Source: ZC4RG20 sp963782445 (lineage in GTDB: Bacteria > Pseudomonadota > Gammaproteobacteria > Steroidobacterales > Rariloculaceae). Taken from it: a stretch of 64,000 bases of DNA. Both the position numbers and the translations under genes were made by a program. The notes under the pieces are model-generated. The model had not been told where the DNA came from, did not search any database, and saw only the letters and a program-made list of their open reading frames with translations. Shown one piece after another: positions 37,856-46,293 of this stretch (position 1 is its first letter; the number at the start of each line of letters is the position of its first letter). The DNA is taken from contig CAWAJM010000001.1 of assembly GCA_963782445.1 (NCBI GenBank), positions 620,001 through 684,000 of the forward strand, given 5' to 3'.

Positions 37856-39064
37856 GTGAACAGCAGACATTCCACGAAAAGCTCCTGGCTTCTGGGCGCC
37901 GTCGCCCTCGTTCTGGCCTTCGGCGCAGGCCGGGCCCCGGCCGAGGGCGAATTCGCCCGCTGCGTAGCGCAGCTCGGCGCGACGGCGCGTGCGCGCGGCG
38001 TCTCCAAAGGCGTCGCCGAGCGCGTCCTGGCGAGCGTGCGCGAACGTCCCGAGGTCGTCGCGCGGGACGATCACCAGCCCGAGTTCGTCGAGACGTTCGC
38101 GGCGTATCTGCGCTCGCACGTCACCGCGGCCCGCGTCGCGCGCGGACGCGAGCTGCTCGAGCGGCACCGGAAGGTGCTGGCGCGTCTCGAAGCCCAATAC
38201 GGCGTGCCCCCGCAGTATCTCGTCGCGTTCTGGGGCCTCGAGACCGACTACGGCCGCGTGCTCGGCGAGATGCCGGTCTTCGATTCTCTCGCGACGCTCG
38301 CCTGCGACACCCGCCGCGCCGAATACTTCGCCGGCGAGTTCGTCAAGGCGCTCGAAATCGTCGACCGCGGGGACGTCGCCCCGGCGACGATGACAGGCTC
38401 ATGGGCCGGCGCCATGGGCAATACGCAGTTCATGCCCTCGGTCTATCTGAAGGAGGCCGTGGACGGCGACGGGGACGGCCGCGTCGACATCTGGGGAAGC
38501 GTTCCGGACGCGCTCGCCTCGGCGGCGAACTTCCTGCGCTCGCTCGGCTGGACGCCCGGCTGGCGATGGGGCCGCGAGGTGCTTCTGCCCAAGTCCTTCG
38601 ATTATTTCCGCGCCGGCCTCGACCGCTCGGAAACGCTCGCGAGCTGGCGAAAAGCGGATGTGCGCAGCGTCGACGGCCGTCTCGTCCCGGCCGTCGATGC
38701 GACCGCCTCGCTCCTGCTTCCGGCCGGACGCCGCGGCCCGGCCTTTCTGGTTTATCCCAATTTCAGGACCATCATGCGCTGGAATCGGTCGGAGCTTTTT
38801 GCGCTGGCCGTCGGCCGCTTGGCCGATCGCATCGCCGGCGCGGGTGCGCTGCACTCGCCGCCGCCGGACGATCCGCGCGTTCCTCGAGCGGACATTGAGA
38901 AGCTGCAGCGCAAACTCGATGCGCTCGGCCTCGATAGCGGCGAACCGGACGGTATTGCAGGCGCAGCTACTCGGCGCGCCGTCCGGAAATGGCAGCATGC
39001 GCATGGTCTCGCTGCCGACGGCTATGTCGATCCGGAACTATTGCAGAGTCTAGGCATCGAATAG
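37856..39064 (+). CDS. mltB: Lytic murein transglycosylase B with peptidoglycan-binding domain
   Basis: Peptidoglycan lyase of the MltB group. The GTG at 37856 begins a 402-residue reading with an N-terminal signal peptide (hydrophobic run to about residue 25, AGRAPAEGE cleavage zone); a TTG farther upstream is less likely. The catalytic glutamate is E129 in WGLETDYGR, and GSWAGAMGNTQFMPS is a hallmark. A C-terminal PG_binding_1 domain covers about 340-400 (LQRKLDALGL, VRKWQHAHGL). No lipobox is visible, so it is more like soluble MltB2/SltB proteins. It is divergent from mltF. Confidence 0.9.
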   Translation: MNSRHSTKSSWLLGAVALVLAFGAGRAPAEGEFARCVAQLGATARARGVSKGVAERVLASVRERPEVVARDDHQPEFVETFAAYLRSHVTAARVARGRELLERHRKVLARLEAQYGVPPQYLVAFWGLETDYGRVLGEMPVFDSLATLACDTRRAEYFAGEFVKALEIVDRGDVAPATMTGSWAGAMGNTQFMPSVYLKEAVDGDGDGRVDIWGSVPDALASAANFLRSLGWTPGWRWGREVLLPKSFDYFRAGLDRSETLASWRKADVRSVDGRLVPAVDATASLLLPAGRRGPAFLVYPNFRTIMRWNRSELFALAVGRLADRIAGAGALHSPPPDDPRVPRADIEKLQRKLDALGLDSGEPDGIAGAATRRAVRKWQHAHGLAADGYVDPELLQSLGIE

Positions 39065-39169
39065 AGCATGCTGCAGTCTCGCGTGCGAGGCGGCCTCGCC
39101 GGAACGAGCGCCGTGGACCCTCCGATGTCCGCGACTTCGAGACGGTTGTCCGTACCGGACCGTGCGGTT

Positions 39170-39198
39170 TTGAGCCCGGGGAGAAGCTTGCGTATTAT
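39170..39198 (+). promoter_or_regulatory. Sigma-70-type promoter of the winged-helix gene
   Basis: TTGAGC (39170-39175) and TATTAT (39193-39198) are separated by exactly 17 bases. Transcription would begin near 39205, leaving a short AT-rich leader containing GGAG (39227-39230), six bases before the GTG start at 39236. Confidence 0.65.
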
Positions 39199-39235
39199 CC
39201 CCCATCTTTTTTCTGAACTAACACATGGAGTTGGT

Positions 39236-39694
39236 GTGGCAAGGGACAACGTGTCTGTAAGTACTTCCCCGCAATCGCGTCGCTCTTCGTCGAAGGCCCG
39301 TTTCGATTCCAACGGTGTCCGCAAGGCGGCCATCGCACTGTTGACCGTCTTTCACAAGTCCGGTCGTCACGGGACGCTCGCCGAAGTGCTGGTTGCGCTC
39401 GAAGTCATCGACGCCGCGATGAGCGGCACCCCTCATTCGATGAAGTCGCTGGCCCAGAAGCTGGATATTCCCTATACCTCGGTCTCGAGGATCGTCTTTT
39501 CCCTGACTTCGGAAGCGGCGCCGGGAGGCATCCTCAAGCTCGTGCCCGATACCGAGGATCGCCGCCGCAAGCATATCGAAATCGACTTCGACATCTTCAA
39601 GCAGTCTTCTCCGCACCTGCGGGCGCTCGAGAAGGCCATGGTCGATTACTACGGTAACTCGGTCTACAAGCTCAAGGCCGTCAAAAAGCACTGA
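39236..39694 (+). CDS. MarR-like winged-helix protein
   Basis: A 152-residue predicted DNA-binding protein. I choose the GTG at 39236 because GGAG is correctly spaced and a good promoter lies just upstream; a longer frame from 39068 would run through that promoter. After a Ser-rich N-terminal tail, a helical region (VRKAAIALLTVFHKSG) leads to the helix-turn-helix SMKSLAQKLDIPYTSVSRIV and a basic wing around DTEDRRRKHIEID. This is the MarR/IclR-like fold, but I recognise no named family. It stands alone between mltB and a convergent formaldehyde-activating gene, so its targets are unknown. Confidence 0.72.
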   Translation: MARDNVSVSTSPQSRRSSSKARFDSNGVRKAAIALLTVFHKSGRHGTLAEVLVALEVIDAAMSGTPHSMKSLAQKLDIPYTSVSRIVFSLTSEAAPGGILKLVPDTEDRRRKHIEIDFDIFKQSSPHLRALEKAMVDYYGNSVYKLKAVKKH

Positions 39695-39877
39695 GCTTGA
39701 CGTTCAGGGTCGGGAAGACCCTGCCGGCACGTTAGTCTTTTTCCCGAGACTTTCGGCGCGCGGCGCGCTTCCTCCGAGGGGGCGCGCCGCATGCCGGCTC
39801 GGCGGCGTGTGCCGGCCGGACGCCGCTGCATGAAGCGGGCACCGGCGGGCCCGAGTGCCGAGAAGCGAGGTGAAGCG

Positions 39878-39906
39878 GCGGGCGCCGGCACGCGGCCGGC
39901 GCCCGC
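39878..39906. terminator. Perfect 12-bp hairpin between convergent genes
   Basis: GCGGGCGCCGGC (39878-39889) pairs without mismatch with GCCGGCGCCCGC (39895-39906) around an ACGCG loop, 11 bases beyond the stop of the minus-strand gene. No T tract follows on either strand. It probably ends or protects transcripts of one or both convergent genes. The rest of 39695-39877 holds nothing I can support. Confidence 0.5.
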
Positions 39907-39917
39907 GCAGGAAAGGA

Positions 39918-40484
39918 TCAGGCGGCCTGCGCCTTGGCCGCGTGCGCGGCGATGGCGTCCATGAGCGGCGGCGAGAGGCAATCGTAGGGCTTCAGGCCGA
40001 GCTCGCCGAGACGGGCGCGGACCTCTCCCATCTTTGCCGGGTCGAAGCCCGACTCGATGATCGAGGACACGAACGCGGCGAACTCGGGCGGCGCCCAGCC
40101 CGGCTCGTCCGAAAGCTCGGTATGGATGAAATCGAGACCGTAGAACGGATGATTGCGGTTCTCGATGCGCCCGAACATGTGTACGCCGCATTCCTTGCAT
40201 GCATGGCGCTGGATGGTGGCGTTCGGATCCACGATATAGAGTTTGTCTTCGTTGGCCGTAATCTTGAGATTGTCCCGCGGTACGACGGCCACCATCGAGA
40301 ACAACGCGCCGGCGGGCTTCCAGCACTTCGTGCAGCCGCAAACGTGATTGTGCGCGCACTGTCCGGTGATGCTCACCGTAACCGGATTGGTCGCACAGCG
40401 GCATTTCAAGGTCCCGCCGGCGAAGTCCGGGGCTGCGGGTTTGAGCCCGTTGTCGACGGCCGGGTGAATCGAAATCGCGGTCAT
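39918..40484 (-). CDS. gfa: Glutathione-dependent formaldehyde-activating enzyme homologue (Gfa), copy 1
   Basis: Member of the Gfa family (S-(hydroxymethyl)glutathione synthase), which promotes the reaction of formaldehyde with glutathione, although later work on the family has questioned whether it is a catalyst or a glutathione carrier. The 188 residues carry the zinc cysteines in LKCRCATNP, HVCGCTKCW and ACKECGVHMFGR. The start MTAISIHPAVDNG has AAGGGG upstream. A close paralogue lies at 55361-56074. No glutathione-dependent formaldehyde dehydrogenase gene is in the window. Confidence 0.9.
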   Translation of the reverse strand: MTAISIHPAVDNGLKPAAPDFAGGTLKCRCATNPVTVSITGQCAHNHVCGCTKCWKPAGALFSMVAVVPRDNLKITANEDKLYIVDPNATIQRHACKECGVHMFGRIENRNHPFYGLDFIHTELSDEPGWAPPEFAAFVSSIIESGFDPAKMGEVRARLGELGLKPYDCLSPPLMDAIAAHAAKAQAA

Positions 40485-40883
40485 TTGAGTCCCCTTGGCG
40501 TTGTTCGTTATGAGGCTGGCTCACGCTGAGTGACCGGGGACCGGCGCTCGACGGCCCCAGGTCCCGCCGAGTATAGGAACCGGCACGCACGCAGACAAGA
40601 AATCGCGGGCCCGCGATTTGCGATGCCCAAGTCGCGCTGTTATTCTGGGCGTTACCTTTTGCGTTCTCGTCCATGGCCCGCAAGGGCGTCACGCTGGCCC
40701 GAGCGTCGAAGGTGCAGGACCGACGGACCGAGCATCGGCCAGAACGTCGTCCCTCGGGGACGACGGCGCCCGCACCTTGATCGAGAGGCGCGAGAACATG
40801 CACCGTCGCCGCACAACAGAGACTGTCGCGCCTGCCGCTGCGCACACTCGCCTTGTGCCGGCCCAATCAGGAGGAAAAAGCTC
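40485..40883. other. 399-base gap between divergent gfa and FKBP genes
   Basis: This stretch must hold the promoters of both flanking genes. I see the gfa ribosome site (AAGGGG on the minus strand) at its left end and AGGAGGA ahead of the FKBP gene at its right end. Frames that stay open across it have no recognisable product. I identify no convincing promoter or RNA structure. Confidence 0.4.
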
Positions 40884-41294
40884 ATGATCGAATCCGGAAA
40901 AACCGTCGCGCTGGAATACACGCTCAAGCTCGAGGACGGGTCCGTCGTGCAGAGCAACAAGGACGCTGAGCCGCTGCGGTTCGTACAGGGCGAGAACCAG
41001 ATCCTCCCGGCGCTCGAAAAGGAGCTCGAAGGCATGGGCGTGGACGATAAGAAAGTCGTCGAGCTCTCGGCCGAGGATGCCTACGGCGACGTGAATCCGG
41101 AGGCTTTCAAGGAAGTCCCGACGGAGCAGATTCCCGAAGGCGCCCGCCGCGTCGGTGCGCAGCTCAGCGCGCAGGGCTACAGCGGCACGATTCGTGTGGC
41201 CGAGGTCAAGGACGAGACGGTCTTGCTGGACTTCAACCACCCCCTGGCCGGTAAGGATCTCACGTTCGATATCCGCGTGGTGGCCATCGAATGA
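40884..41294 (+). CDS. FKBP-type peptidyl-prolyl isomerase (SlyD/FkpB-like)
   Basis: Prolyl isomerase and chaperone of 136 residues. The ATG at 40884 follows a strong AGGAGGA. The FKBP fold is split by an insert-in-flap segment around SAEDAYGDVNPEAFKEVP, as in SlyD and FkpB, and ends VLLDFNHPLAGKDLTFDIRV. It lacks the His/Cys-rich metal-binding tail of SlyD and has no export signal, so a cytoplasmic folding role is likely. Its stop overlaps the next start (ATGA). Confidence 0.88.
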   Translation: MIESGKTVALEYTLKLEDGSVVQSNKDAEPLRFVQGENQILPALEKELEGMGVDDKKVVELSAEDAYGDVNPEAFKEVPTEQIPEGARRVGAQLSAQGYSGTIRVAEVKDETVLLDFNHPLAGKDLTFDIRVVAIE

Positions 41295-41554
41295 GGGGCC
41301 GGACGCCCAACGACGAGCCGTTCGAGCTCGTCTCCATCGAGAAGACTGTCGCACCGGTCGGCAGCGAGGGTAATGACTGGTTCAGCTACTGCATCGCGCA
41401 GGGCTCTAACACGATCACGGGTTATCGCCAAGGCACGGCGGCCGGCATTCGGGAATCGCTGCAGGAGATTATCGTCGGTCTCAACGAGCGGCGCTCGCTG
41501 AAGCGCGGCCGCGTTCAGCTCACGCAGAGCAAGAAGCCCAAAGCCGCTAGCTGA
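41291..41554 (+). CDS. Small conserved-looking protein coupled to the FKBP gene
   Basis: An 87-residue protein whose ATG overlaps the FKBP stop. It reads as a compact soluble domain (FELVSIEKTVAPVGSEGNDW, then YCIAQGSNTITGYRQGT) followed by a basic tail (KRGRVQLTQSKKPK). The pattern of a short beta sheet plus a helix with a basic C-terminus suggests nucleic-acid contact, but I do not recognise the family. Translational coupling and codon use like that of its neighbours argue that it is real. Confidence 0.65.
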   Translation: MRGRTPNDEPFELVSIEKTVAPVGSEGNDWFSYCIAQGSNTITGYRQGTAAGIRESLQEIIVGLNERRSLKRGRVQLTQSKKPKAAS

Positions 41555-41608
41555 ACGCCGGCGGCTATTTCGCGTTGCGGCGGCGTGGCATTGTCGCGTC
41601 TCGCGCGC

Positions 41609-42805
41609 TCAGCTCGCGCAGTGGAACTGCATGGTCTCGGCCACGAGTCCGGGCCCGAAAGACACGGCACAGCCGGAGTCGCCGGCCGCGGCTTCCCGCA
41701 TGAGCCGCTCGAGCACGAACAGGATAGTCGGCGAGGACATGTTGCCGTAGCAGCGCAGGATCTCGCGCGACGGCACAAGGGCGCTCGGCGGCAGCTCGAG
41801 CCCCTTCTCCACGGCGTCGAGCACGGAACGGCCGCCGGGATGCACGGCCCAGACGTCGATCGGTCGCTCGTCGGCGGCGCCAAGCACGGCCTCGCGCTGC
41901 TGGGCGAGCGCATCGCGAATGGCAGCCGGCACGCGTCCCGACAGCCTCATGTCGAAGCCCGAGTCGCGCACCGTCCAGCTCATGAGGTCGCGGGTGTTGG
42001 CCGCGAGCACGGCCTTGAAGCCGTCGAGGCGGATGCCCGGCGGCTCTGCAGTGACGAGGCAGGCAGCGGCGCCGTCGCCCCATAGCAGAAACGAGAGCAT
42101 CTGCTCGAGGTCGATCGTTTCCTGCAGATGCAGGGTGCAGAGCTCTAGGCTCAGGATCACGACGCGCGCGTGCGAGTCGGAGCGCACGATATGGCGCGCG
42201 AGCCGGAGGGCGTTGACGGCTGCATAGCAGCCCATGAAGCCGAGCGTTGCGCGCTCGACCGAACCCGGCAGGCCGCAGCGATCGATGAGCTCGAGATCGA
42301 GGCCGGGCGATACGAGCCCCGTGCAGCAGGTCACGAGCAGATGTGTGATGCGGCCGGCATCCTCGCCCAGACCGAGCCCCGCCACCGCCCTGGCGGCGAG
42401 TCCCGGTGCGTGCTCCTCGAAGAATCGCATGCGCTCGGCGGTTCCCGGGAATCGCCCCGGTGCGTAGAAGCGATCGGCGTCGAGGGCTTCTGAGGCTGGG
42501 TCGCCGGCTACCAAGAAAGAGTAACGGTGCTCGATTCCGCAGTGCTTGACCATGCGCTCGAAAAGCCTCGAGCCGCGCACTTCGTTCCGCAGGCGGCGCC
42601 TCGCAAAACGCACGAAGGCTTCGTGCACGTCATGGCCCGGTACCGCGGACGCGATCCGGTTGACGAAGGCGTGCCTTTCCCGCTCGGGCATATGTCGCAG
42701 GCCTGCAAGGATCGGGCCATTGGGCGGCGCATGATCCGCCGTTCTGGAGGCGCCGCTCGTGCTGCCCGGCCTCGTCGTGGACGTCGCTTTGGCGAACACT
42801 GACAT
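41609..42805 (-). CDS. Type III polyketide synthase (chalcone synthase-like)
   Basis: Homodimeric ketosynthase that extends an acyl-CoA starter with malonyl-CoA and cyclises the product. The 398 residues have the thiolase fold with the nucleophile in THLLVTCCTGLVSPGLD (Cys160/161), His in VWAVHPGGRSVLDAVE and Asn in RCYGNMSSPTILFVLE, so the Cys-His-Asn triad is complete. GFMGCYAAVNALRLA and LLWGDGAAACLV are family-typical. Product cannot be predicted; alkylresorcinol, pyrone and naphthalene makers are all possible. No tailoring enzyme is adjacent; a HiPIP gene is divergent across about 105 bases. The ATG lacks a clear Shine-Dalgarno. Confidence 0.88.
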   Translation of the reverse strand: MSVFAKATSTTRPGSTSGASRTADHAPPNGPILAGLRHMPERERHAFVNRIASAVPGHDVHEAFVRFARRRLRNEVRGSRLFERMVKHCGIEHRYSFLVAGDPASEALDADRFYAPGRFPGTAERMRFFEEHAPGLAARAVAGLGLGEDAGRITHLLVTCCTGLVSPGLDLELIDRCGLPGSVERATLGFMGCYAAVNALRLARHIVRSDSHARVVILSLELCTLHLQETIDLEQMLSFLLWGDGAAACLVTAEPPGIRLDGFKAVLAANTRDLMSWTVRDSGFDMRLSGRVPAAIRDALAQQREAVLGAADERPIDVWAVHPGGRSVLDAVEKGLELPPSALVPSREILRCYGNMSSPTILFVLERLMREAAAGDSGCAVSFGPGLVAETMQFHCAS

Positions 42806-42910
42806 GGGCGGACGTTTTTGAAATACGCACGGCTCGATCGCGGCTAGACTACTTCCGGCCAAGCCAACTAGACGGATCTTTGGCAGCAGCAACATGGAGG
42901 AGCGGAAGAC

Positions 42911-43282
42911 GTGAAAGGAAAACGAGACGCATGCGACGGGTTCTCGCTGGGCAGGCGGCGCCTCCTCGAGCAGGGCGCGTTCGGCTTCGCGTGGATCGCC
43001 GCGGTCGGAACGGTCGCCGGGAACGCGCGTGCCCAAGCCCAAGGGCAGGGCAAGGCGCAGAAGGTCGATCCGAGCAGCCAGCTCGCGATGGCGCTGCATT
43101 ACACCACGGACGCGACGAGTGCCCCGGTCACGCTGCGCATGCCCAATTCGTTCTGTCATAACTGTCGATTCTTTCAAGGCCAGCAGACGACGGGGTATGC
43201 GCCGTGCCAGGTGTTCAGCGGCAAGCTCGTCGACGCGAAGGGATGGTGCAGTTCCTGGTCGGCGAAGCAGACCGGCGGTTGA
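42911..43282 (+). CDS. High-potential iron-sulfur protein (HiPIP)
   Basis: Small periplasmic [4Fe-4S] electron carrier, typically between the cytochrome bc1 complex and a photosynthetic reaction centre or terminal oxidase. The GTG start (42911) follows GGAGGAG. A Tat-type signal is visible (LGRRRLLEQGAFG). The four ligands are C82, C85, C99 and C113 in FCHNCRFFQG, YAPCQVF and GWCSSW, with the HiPIP spacing. The protein is 123 residues. No cytochrome gene is adjacent. Confidence 0.92.
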   Translation: MKGKRDACDGFSLGRRRLLEQGAFGFAWIAAVGTVAGNARAQAQGQGKAQKVDPSSQLAMALHYTTDATSAPVTLRMPNSFCHNCRFFQGQQTTGYAPCQVFSGKLVDAKGWCSSWSAKQTGG

Positions 43283-43347
43283 GGCTGCGCGGGCTGACGG
43301 CACGAGTGCGAAACCGCCGCGCTCGGCGGCGGCTCGGCTAGACCAGG

Positions 43348-43809
43348 ATGGGACTCCCTCGGTTCTGCCGGGGGACCTTGACTCGACTTCGTTGCTTCGA
43401 AGCCGCGATGGCATGCGCCTTGCAGACCGTCGAGCCCATGGCGGAGTGCGGGGCAGGCGAGACGGAGGCCTCAAGGCGGTTGCGTTTCCGCCGCCGTCGC
43501 GGACACATCGCGCGGCCTGTCGCGCAACCGAATCTTTCGTCGGCGCTGACTGCGGCCGATCTCGTGTCGCGTTTGCAGAGGGCCGGGGAGGCGGAGGAGG
43601 TCAAGGTCTGTCGCGCGGTCGAAGCAAGCTGCTTCTTCGCGGCGGCCTGGCGCGCGACAGGGCCTCACCACTATGCCATCGCCGATCTCGAGCGCGTCAC
43701 GATCGTTTTCTGTTTCGAGGGCCGCGGCGTGTCGATCGGGGATACGCCCCCGCAACGCACGCGCGGCGCGTCGAGCACGATCGTGCCGGCCGCCTGTCGC
43801 GGGACCTGA
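43348..43809 (+). pseudogene. Probable N-terminal part of an interrupted AraC-family regulator
   Basis: Open frame of 153 codons ending at TGA 43807-43809. The same frame resumes at once and contains an AraC DNA-binding domain. The late part (ACFFAAAW-like stretch, IADLERVTIVFCFEGRGVSI, then SSTIVPAACRGT) resembles the cupin-like ligand domain found upstream in such regulators. The stop falls where a Trp codon (TGG) would read through, so a nonsense change is the simplest explanation. The N-terminal 60 codons look unlike protein sequence, and the true start may lie later. Confidence 0.5.
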
Positions 43810-43818
43810 GCGGCCGCG

Positions 43819-44397
43819 ATGCCGACGCGGTACTTGCTCGTCAGCTTCCTTGCGCAGAAGTTCGGAGGCGGCGGCGGGCCCGGAGGTTCCGGGTCCCGTC
43901 AAACGGCGGGCGGCCCGGCACTGCTCCGCCTCGGATTCGTTATCGCCGACGTCCTGGACCGCGGCGAGCGGCTCGACGACGACGAGGGGCGGGCCTGGGC
44001 AACCGTGCTCGCGGGTCATTTGGCACGCCATTACGCGGCGCCGAACGCCGGTCCGGAACGGTCGGTCGCGCCGCTCGACGAGCGCGTCGGTGCGGCCGTG
44101 GAATTCATCGATACCCACCTTCAGCAGCACTTGACGGTCGACCGGCTGGCCGAGATTGCCGGCCTGTCCCGCATGAGGTTCGTTGAGCTGTTCAAGGCCG
44201 GACTCGGCCTGGCCCCTCACCAGTTCGTCCTCGAACAGCGCATCGCCCGGTCCCGCCAGCTCCTGGCCTCGACCGAGCTGTCCCTGACCGAGGTGGCCTA
44301 TGCCGTCGGTTTCTCGTCTCAGAGCCACATGACGAGCGCATTCCGCCGCTCGGTCGGCACGACGCCGGGCGCCTACCGGGCAGCGTTGTACAGGTAG
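43819..44397 (+). CDS. AraC-family transcriptional regulator, C-terminal part
   Basis: The 192-codon reading carries two helix-turn-helix motifs of the AraC/XylS type: LTVDRLAEIAGLSRMRFVEL and LSLTEVAYAVGFSSQSHMTS, followed by FRRSVGTTPGAYRAAL. It is in the same frame as the preceding 153-codon segment, separated only by a TGA. It may be made independently from the ATG at 43819 and still bind DNA, or be the remnant of a broken gene. Neighbouring targets could include the HiPIP or the outer-membrane protein gene. Confidence 0.75.
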   Translation: MPTRYLLVSFLAQKFGGGGGPGGSGSRQTAGGPALLRLGFVIADVLDRGERLDDDEGRAWATVLAGHLARHYAAPNAGPERSVAPLDERVGAAVEFIDTHLQQHLTVDRLAEIAGLSRMRFVELFKAGLGLAPHQFVLEQRIARSRQLLASTELSLTEVAYAVGFSSQSHMTSAFRRSVGTTPGAYRAALYR

Positions 44398-44496
44398 CGC
44401 GGCAGGATGGGGCGCGGCCGCCGCGGCACGCGAGGGGAGAGCTTGTCGGGCGCCGTCTCAGCTATACTGAACGCCGAGATATGGAGGCCGTTGCCG

Positions 44497-45117
44497 ATGC
44501 GAATCCGTTCGACCGTCGTCATCGCCGCCCTTGCGGCAAGCTGCTGGGCCGGCGCCGGACGGGCGCAGGAGTATAGCGGTCCCTACGTCGGCGTCTCGGT
44601 CGGCGATTTCAACTTCGAGCAGAAGGATATCGGCGTGATCCCCGGGTTGCCCGGCGGCGTGCCGCTCTCCGATAGCGGGGGCGCCTATCGGCTGTTCGGC
44701 GGCTATCAGCTGAACCGGTACTATTCGATCGAGGCGGGCTACGCGAAGACCAATGACTTCACCGAGAGCTACGGCCCGGTGCCGTTCGGGGGTGATATCG
44801 TCTCGGAGGACGTCCAAGCGAGATACGGCATCTCGACTCTGCGTATCGTCGCGATGGCGCCGTTCTCGTCCGTCAATATGTTCGGCAGCCTCGGCTACTA
44901 CAACGCCAAGCTCAAGATCGACGGGCAGTATTTCCAGAACGGCGCCGTCGCGTTGACGGGCACGTACAAGCACAACGACGGCGGTCTGACCGTCGCGGGC
45001 GGCGTCCAGTTCGACCTCGCGCGGTTCAGTATCCGCGGCGAATACGAGTGGTTCGACACGAAGAACGCGACGAGGGCCTCGAGCTTCAATGTCGGCGTGC
45101 TGTTCGTATTCGAATAA
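44497..45117 (+). CDS. Small outer-membrane beta-barrel protein
   Basis: A 206-residue protein with a signal peptide (MRIRSTVVIAALAASCW, cleavage near GRAQEY) and alternating hydrophobic strands typical of OmpA/opacity-like eight-stranded barrels: GPYVGVSVGDFNF, AYRLFGGYQLNRYYSIEAGY, GSLGYYNAKLK and SIRGEYEWFDTKN. It ends in FNVGVLFVFE, a terminal strand with a penultimate Phe. The ATG at 44497 is 9 bases after GGAGG. A TATACT hexamer at 44463-44468 may be its -10. No ligand or role can be assigned. Confidence 0.82.
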   Translation: MRIRSTVVIAALAASCWAGAGRAQEYSGPYVGVSVGDFNFEQKDIGVIPGLPGGVPLSDSGGAYRLFGGYQLNRYYSIEAGYAKTNDFTESYGPVPFGGDIVSEDVQARYGISTLRIVAMAPFSSVNMFGSLGYYNAKLKIDGQYFQNGAVALTGTYKHNDGGLTVAGGVQFDLARFSIRGEYEWFDTKNATRASSFNVGVLFVFE

Positions 45118-45175
45118 CCGGCCACGCCAGGGGCACGCGCCGGGCCGCTGCCGCCCCCCGTCCGGACAACGGCCC

Positions 45176-46255
45176 TCAGGCCAGCGCCTCGGCATCGACC
45201 GGCACCGCTCTTCGAGCTCGGACTGCCCGCGCGAGCCGCTCGAGCACGGCCATCGAGGTGTCCCAGTCGATGCACGCATCGGTGACGCTCTGGCCGTAGG
45301 TCAGCCTGCGCCCCTTGGCTAGATCCTGCCGGCCGCCGACGAGATGGCTCTCGACCATGACGCCGAGAATCCTCGTCTCGCCGGCCTCTATCTGCGCGGC
45401 CACATCGGCGACGACGCCGGGCTGGTTCTCGGGTTTCTTGCGGCTGTTCGCATGGCTCGCATCGATCATGATGCGCGGCGGCAGCCCGGCCTGCTCTAGC
45501 AGCGCCGCGGTGGCCGCGACGCTGGCCGCATCGTAGTTCGGTGACTTGCCGCCGCGCAGGATGACATGGCAGTCGGGGTTGCCGGCCGTGGCCGCGACGG
45601 CCGAACGGCCGTCCTTAGTGACCGCCAGGAAATGGTGTGGATTCGAGGCGGCCCCGACCGCATCGACGGCCACCTTGACGTTGCCCTCCGTGCTGTTCTT
45701 GAACCCGACGGGGCAGGAAAGGCCGGAAGCCATCTCGCGATGCAGCTGGCTCTCGGTCGTGCGTGCGCCGATGGCGCCCCAGGCGACGAGGTCCGAGATG
45801 TATTGGGGCGAGATCGTATCGAGGTACTCGCAGCCCGCCGGCAGACCGAGCGCATTGATGTCCCGCAGCAGGGCGCGCGCGAGGCGCAGGCCCTTATTGA
45901 TGCGGAAGGTGCCGTCGAGATCCGGGTCGTTGATCAGGCCCTTCCAGCCGACGGTCGTGCGCGGCTTCTCGAAGTACACACGCATGAGAATCTCGAGCTC
46001 GTCGGCGTGCGTGTCGCGCATCTCGCGCAAGCGCTGCGCGTAGTCCATGGCGGCCTCGGGATCGTGAATCGAGCAGGGCCCGATGACGACCGCCAGACGG
46101 TCGTCGCGGCCGTGCAGGATTTCGTGCAGCGCGCTGCGCGCGCGGGTCACGACCTCCGAGACGGCTTCGTCGCAGGGCAGCTGCCGGAGCAGCTCCGCTG
46201 GCGTCACGAGCGGCTGGAGGGCCTTGATGCGCAGATCATCGGTATGGGGCGGCAC
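45176..46255 (-). CDS. aroG: DAHP synthase (3-deoxy-7-phosphoheptulonate synthase), type I
   Basis: First enzyme of the shikimate pathway, joining phosphoenolpyruvate and erythrose 4-phosphate. The GTG start at 46255 follows GGAGAAG and gives 359 residues. It resembles E. coli AroG/AroF/AroH throughout: DDLRIKALQPLVTPAEL, VVIGPCSIHDPEAAMDY, RVYFEKPRTTVGWKGL, WGAIGARTTESQ, ASGLSCPVGFKN, SHANSRKK and GVMVESHLV. I cannot say which amino acid inhibits it. Immediately upstream are a leader peptide rich in Phe, Tyr and Trp and an intrinsic terminator, indicating control by attenuation. Confidence 0.95.
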   Translation of the reverse strand: MPPHTDDLRIKALQPLVTPAELLRQLPCDEAVSEVVTRARSALHEILHGRDDRLAVVIGPCSIHDPEAAMDYAQRLREMRDTHADELEILMRVYFEKPRTTVGWKGLINDPDLDGTFRINKGLRLARALLRDINALGLPAGCEYLDTISPQYISDLVAWGAIGARTTESQLHREMASGLSCPVGFKNSTEGNVKVAVDAVGAASNPHHFLAVTKDGRSAVAATAGNPDCHVILRGGKSPNYDAASVAATAALLEQAGLPPRIMIDASHANSRKKPENQPGVVADVAAQIEAGETRILGVMVESHLVGGRQDLAKGRRLTYGQSVTDACIDWDTSMAVLERLARAVRARRAVPVDAEALA

Positions 46256-46293
46256 GGTTCTTCTCCATCTGTGGCCGCGACTTGCCGGCGAAC

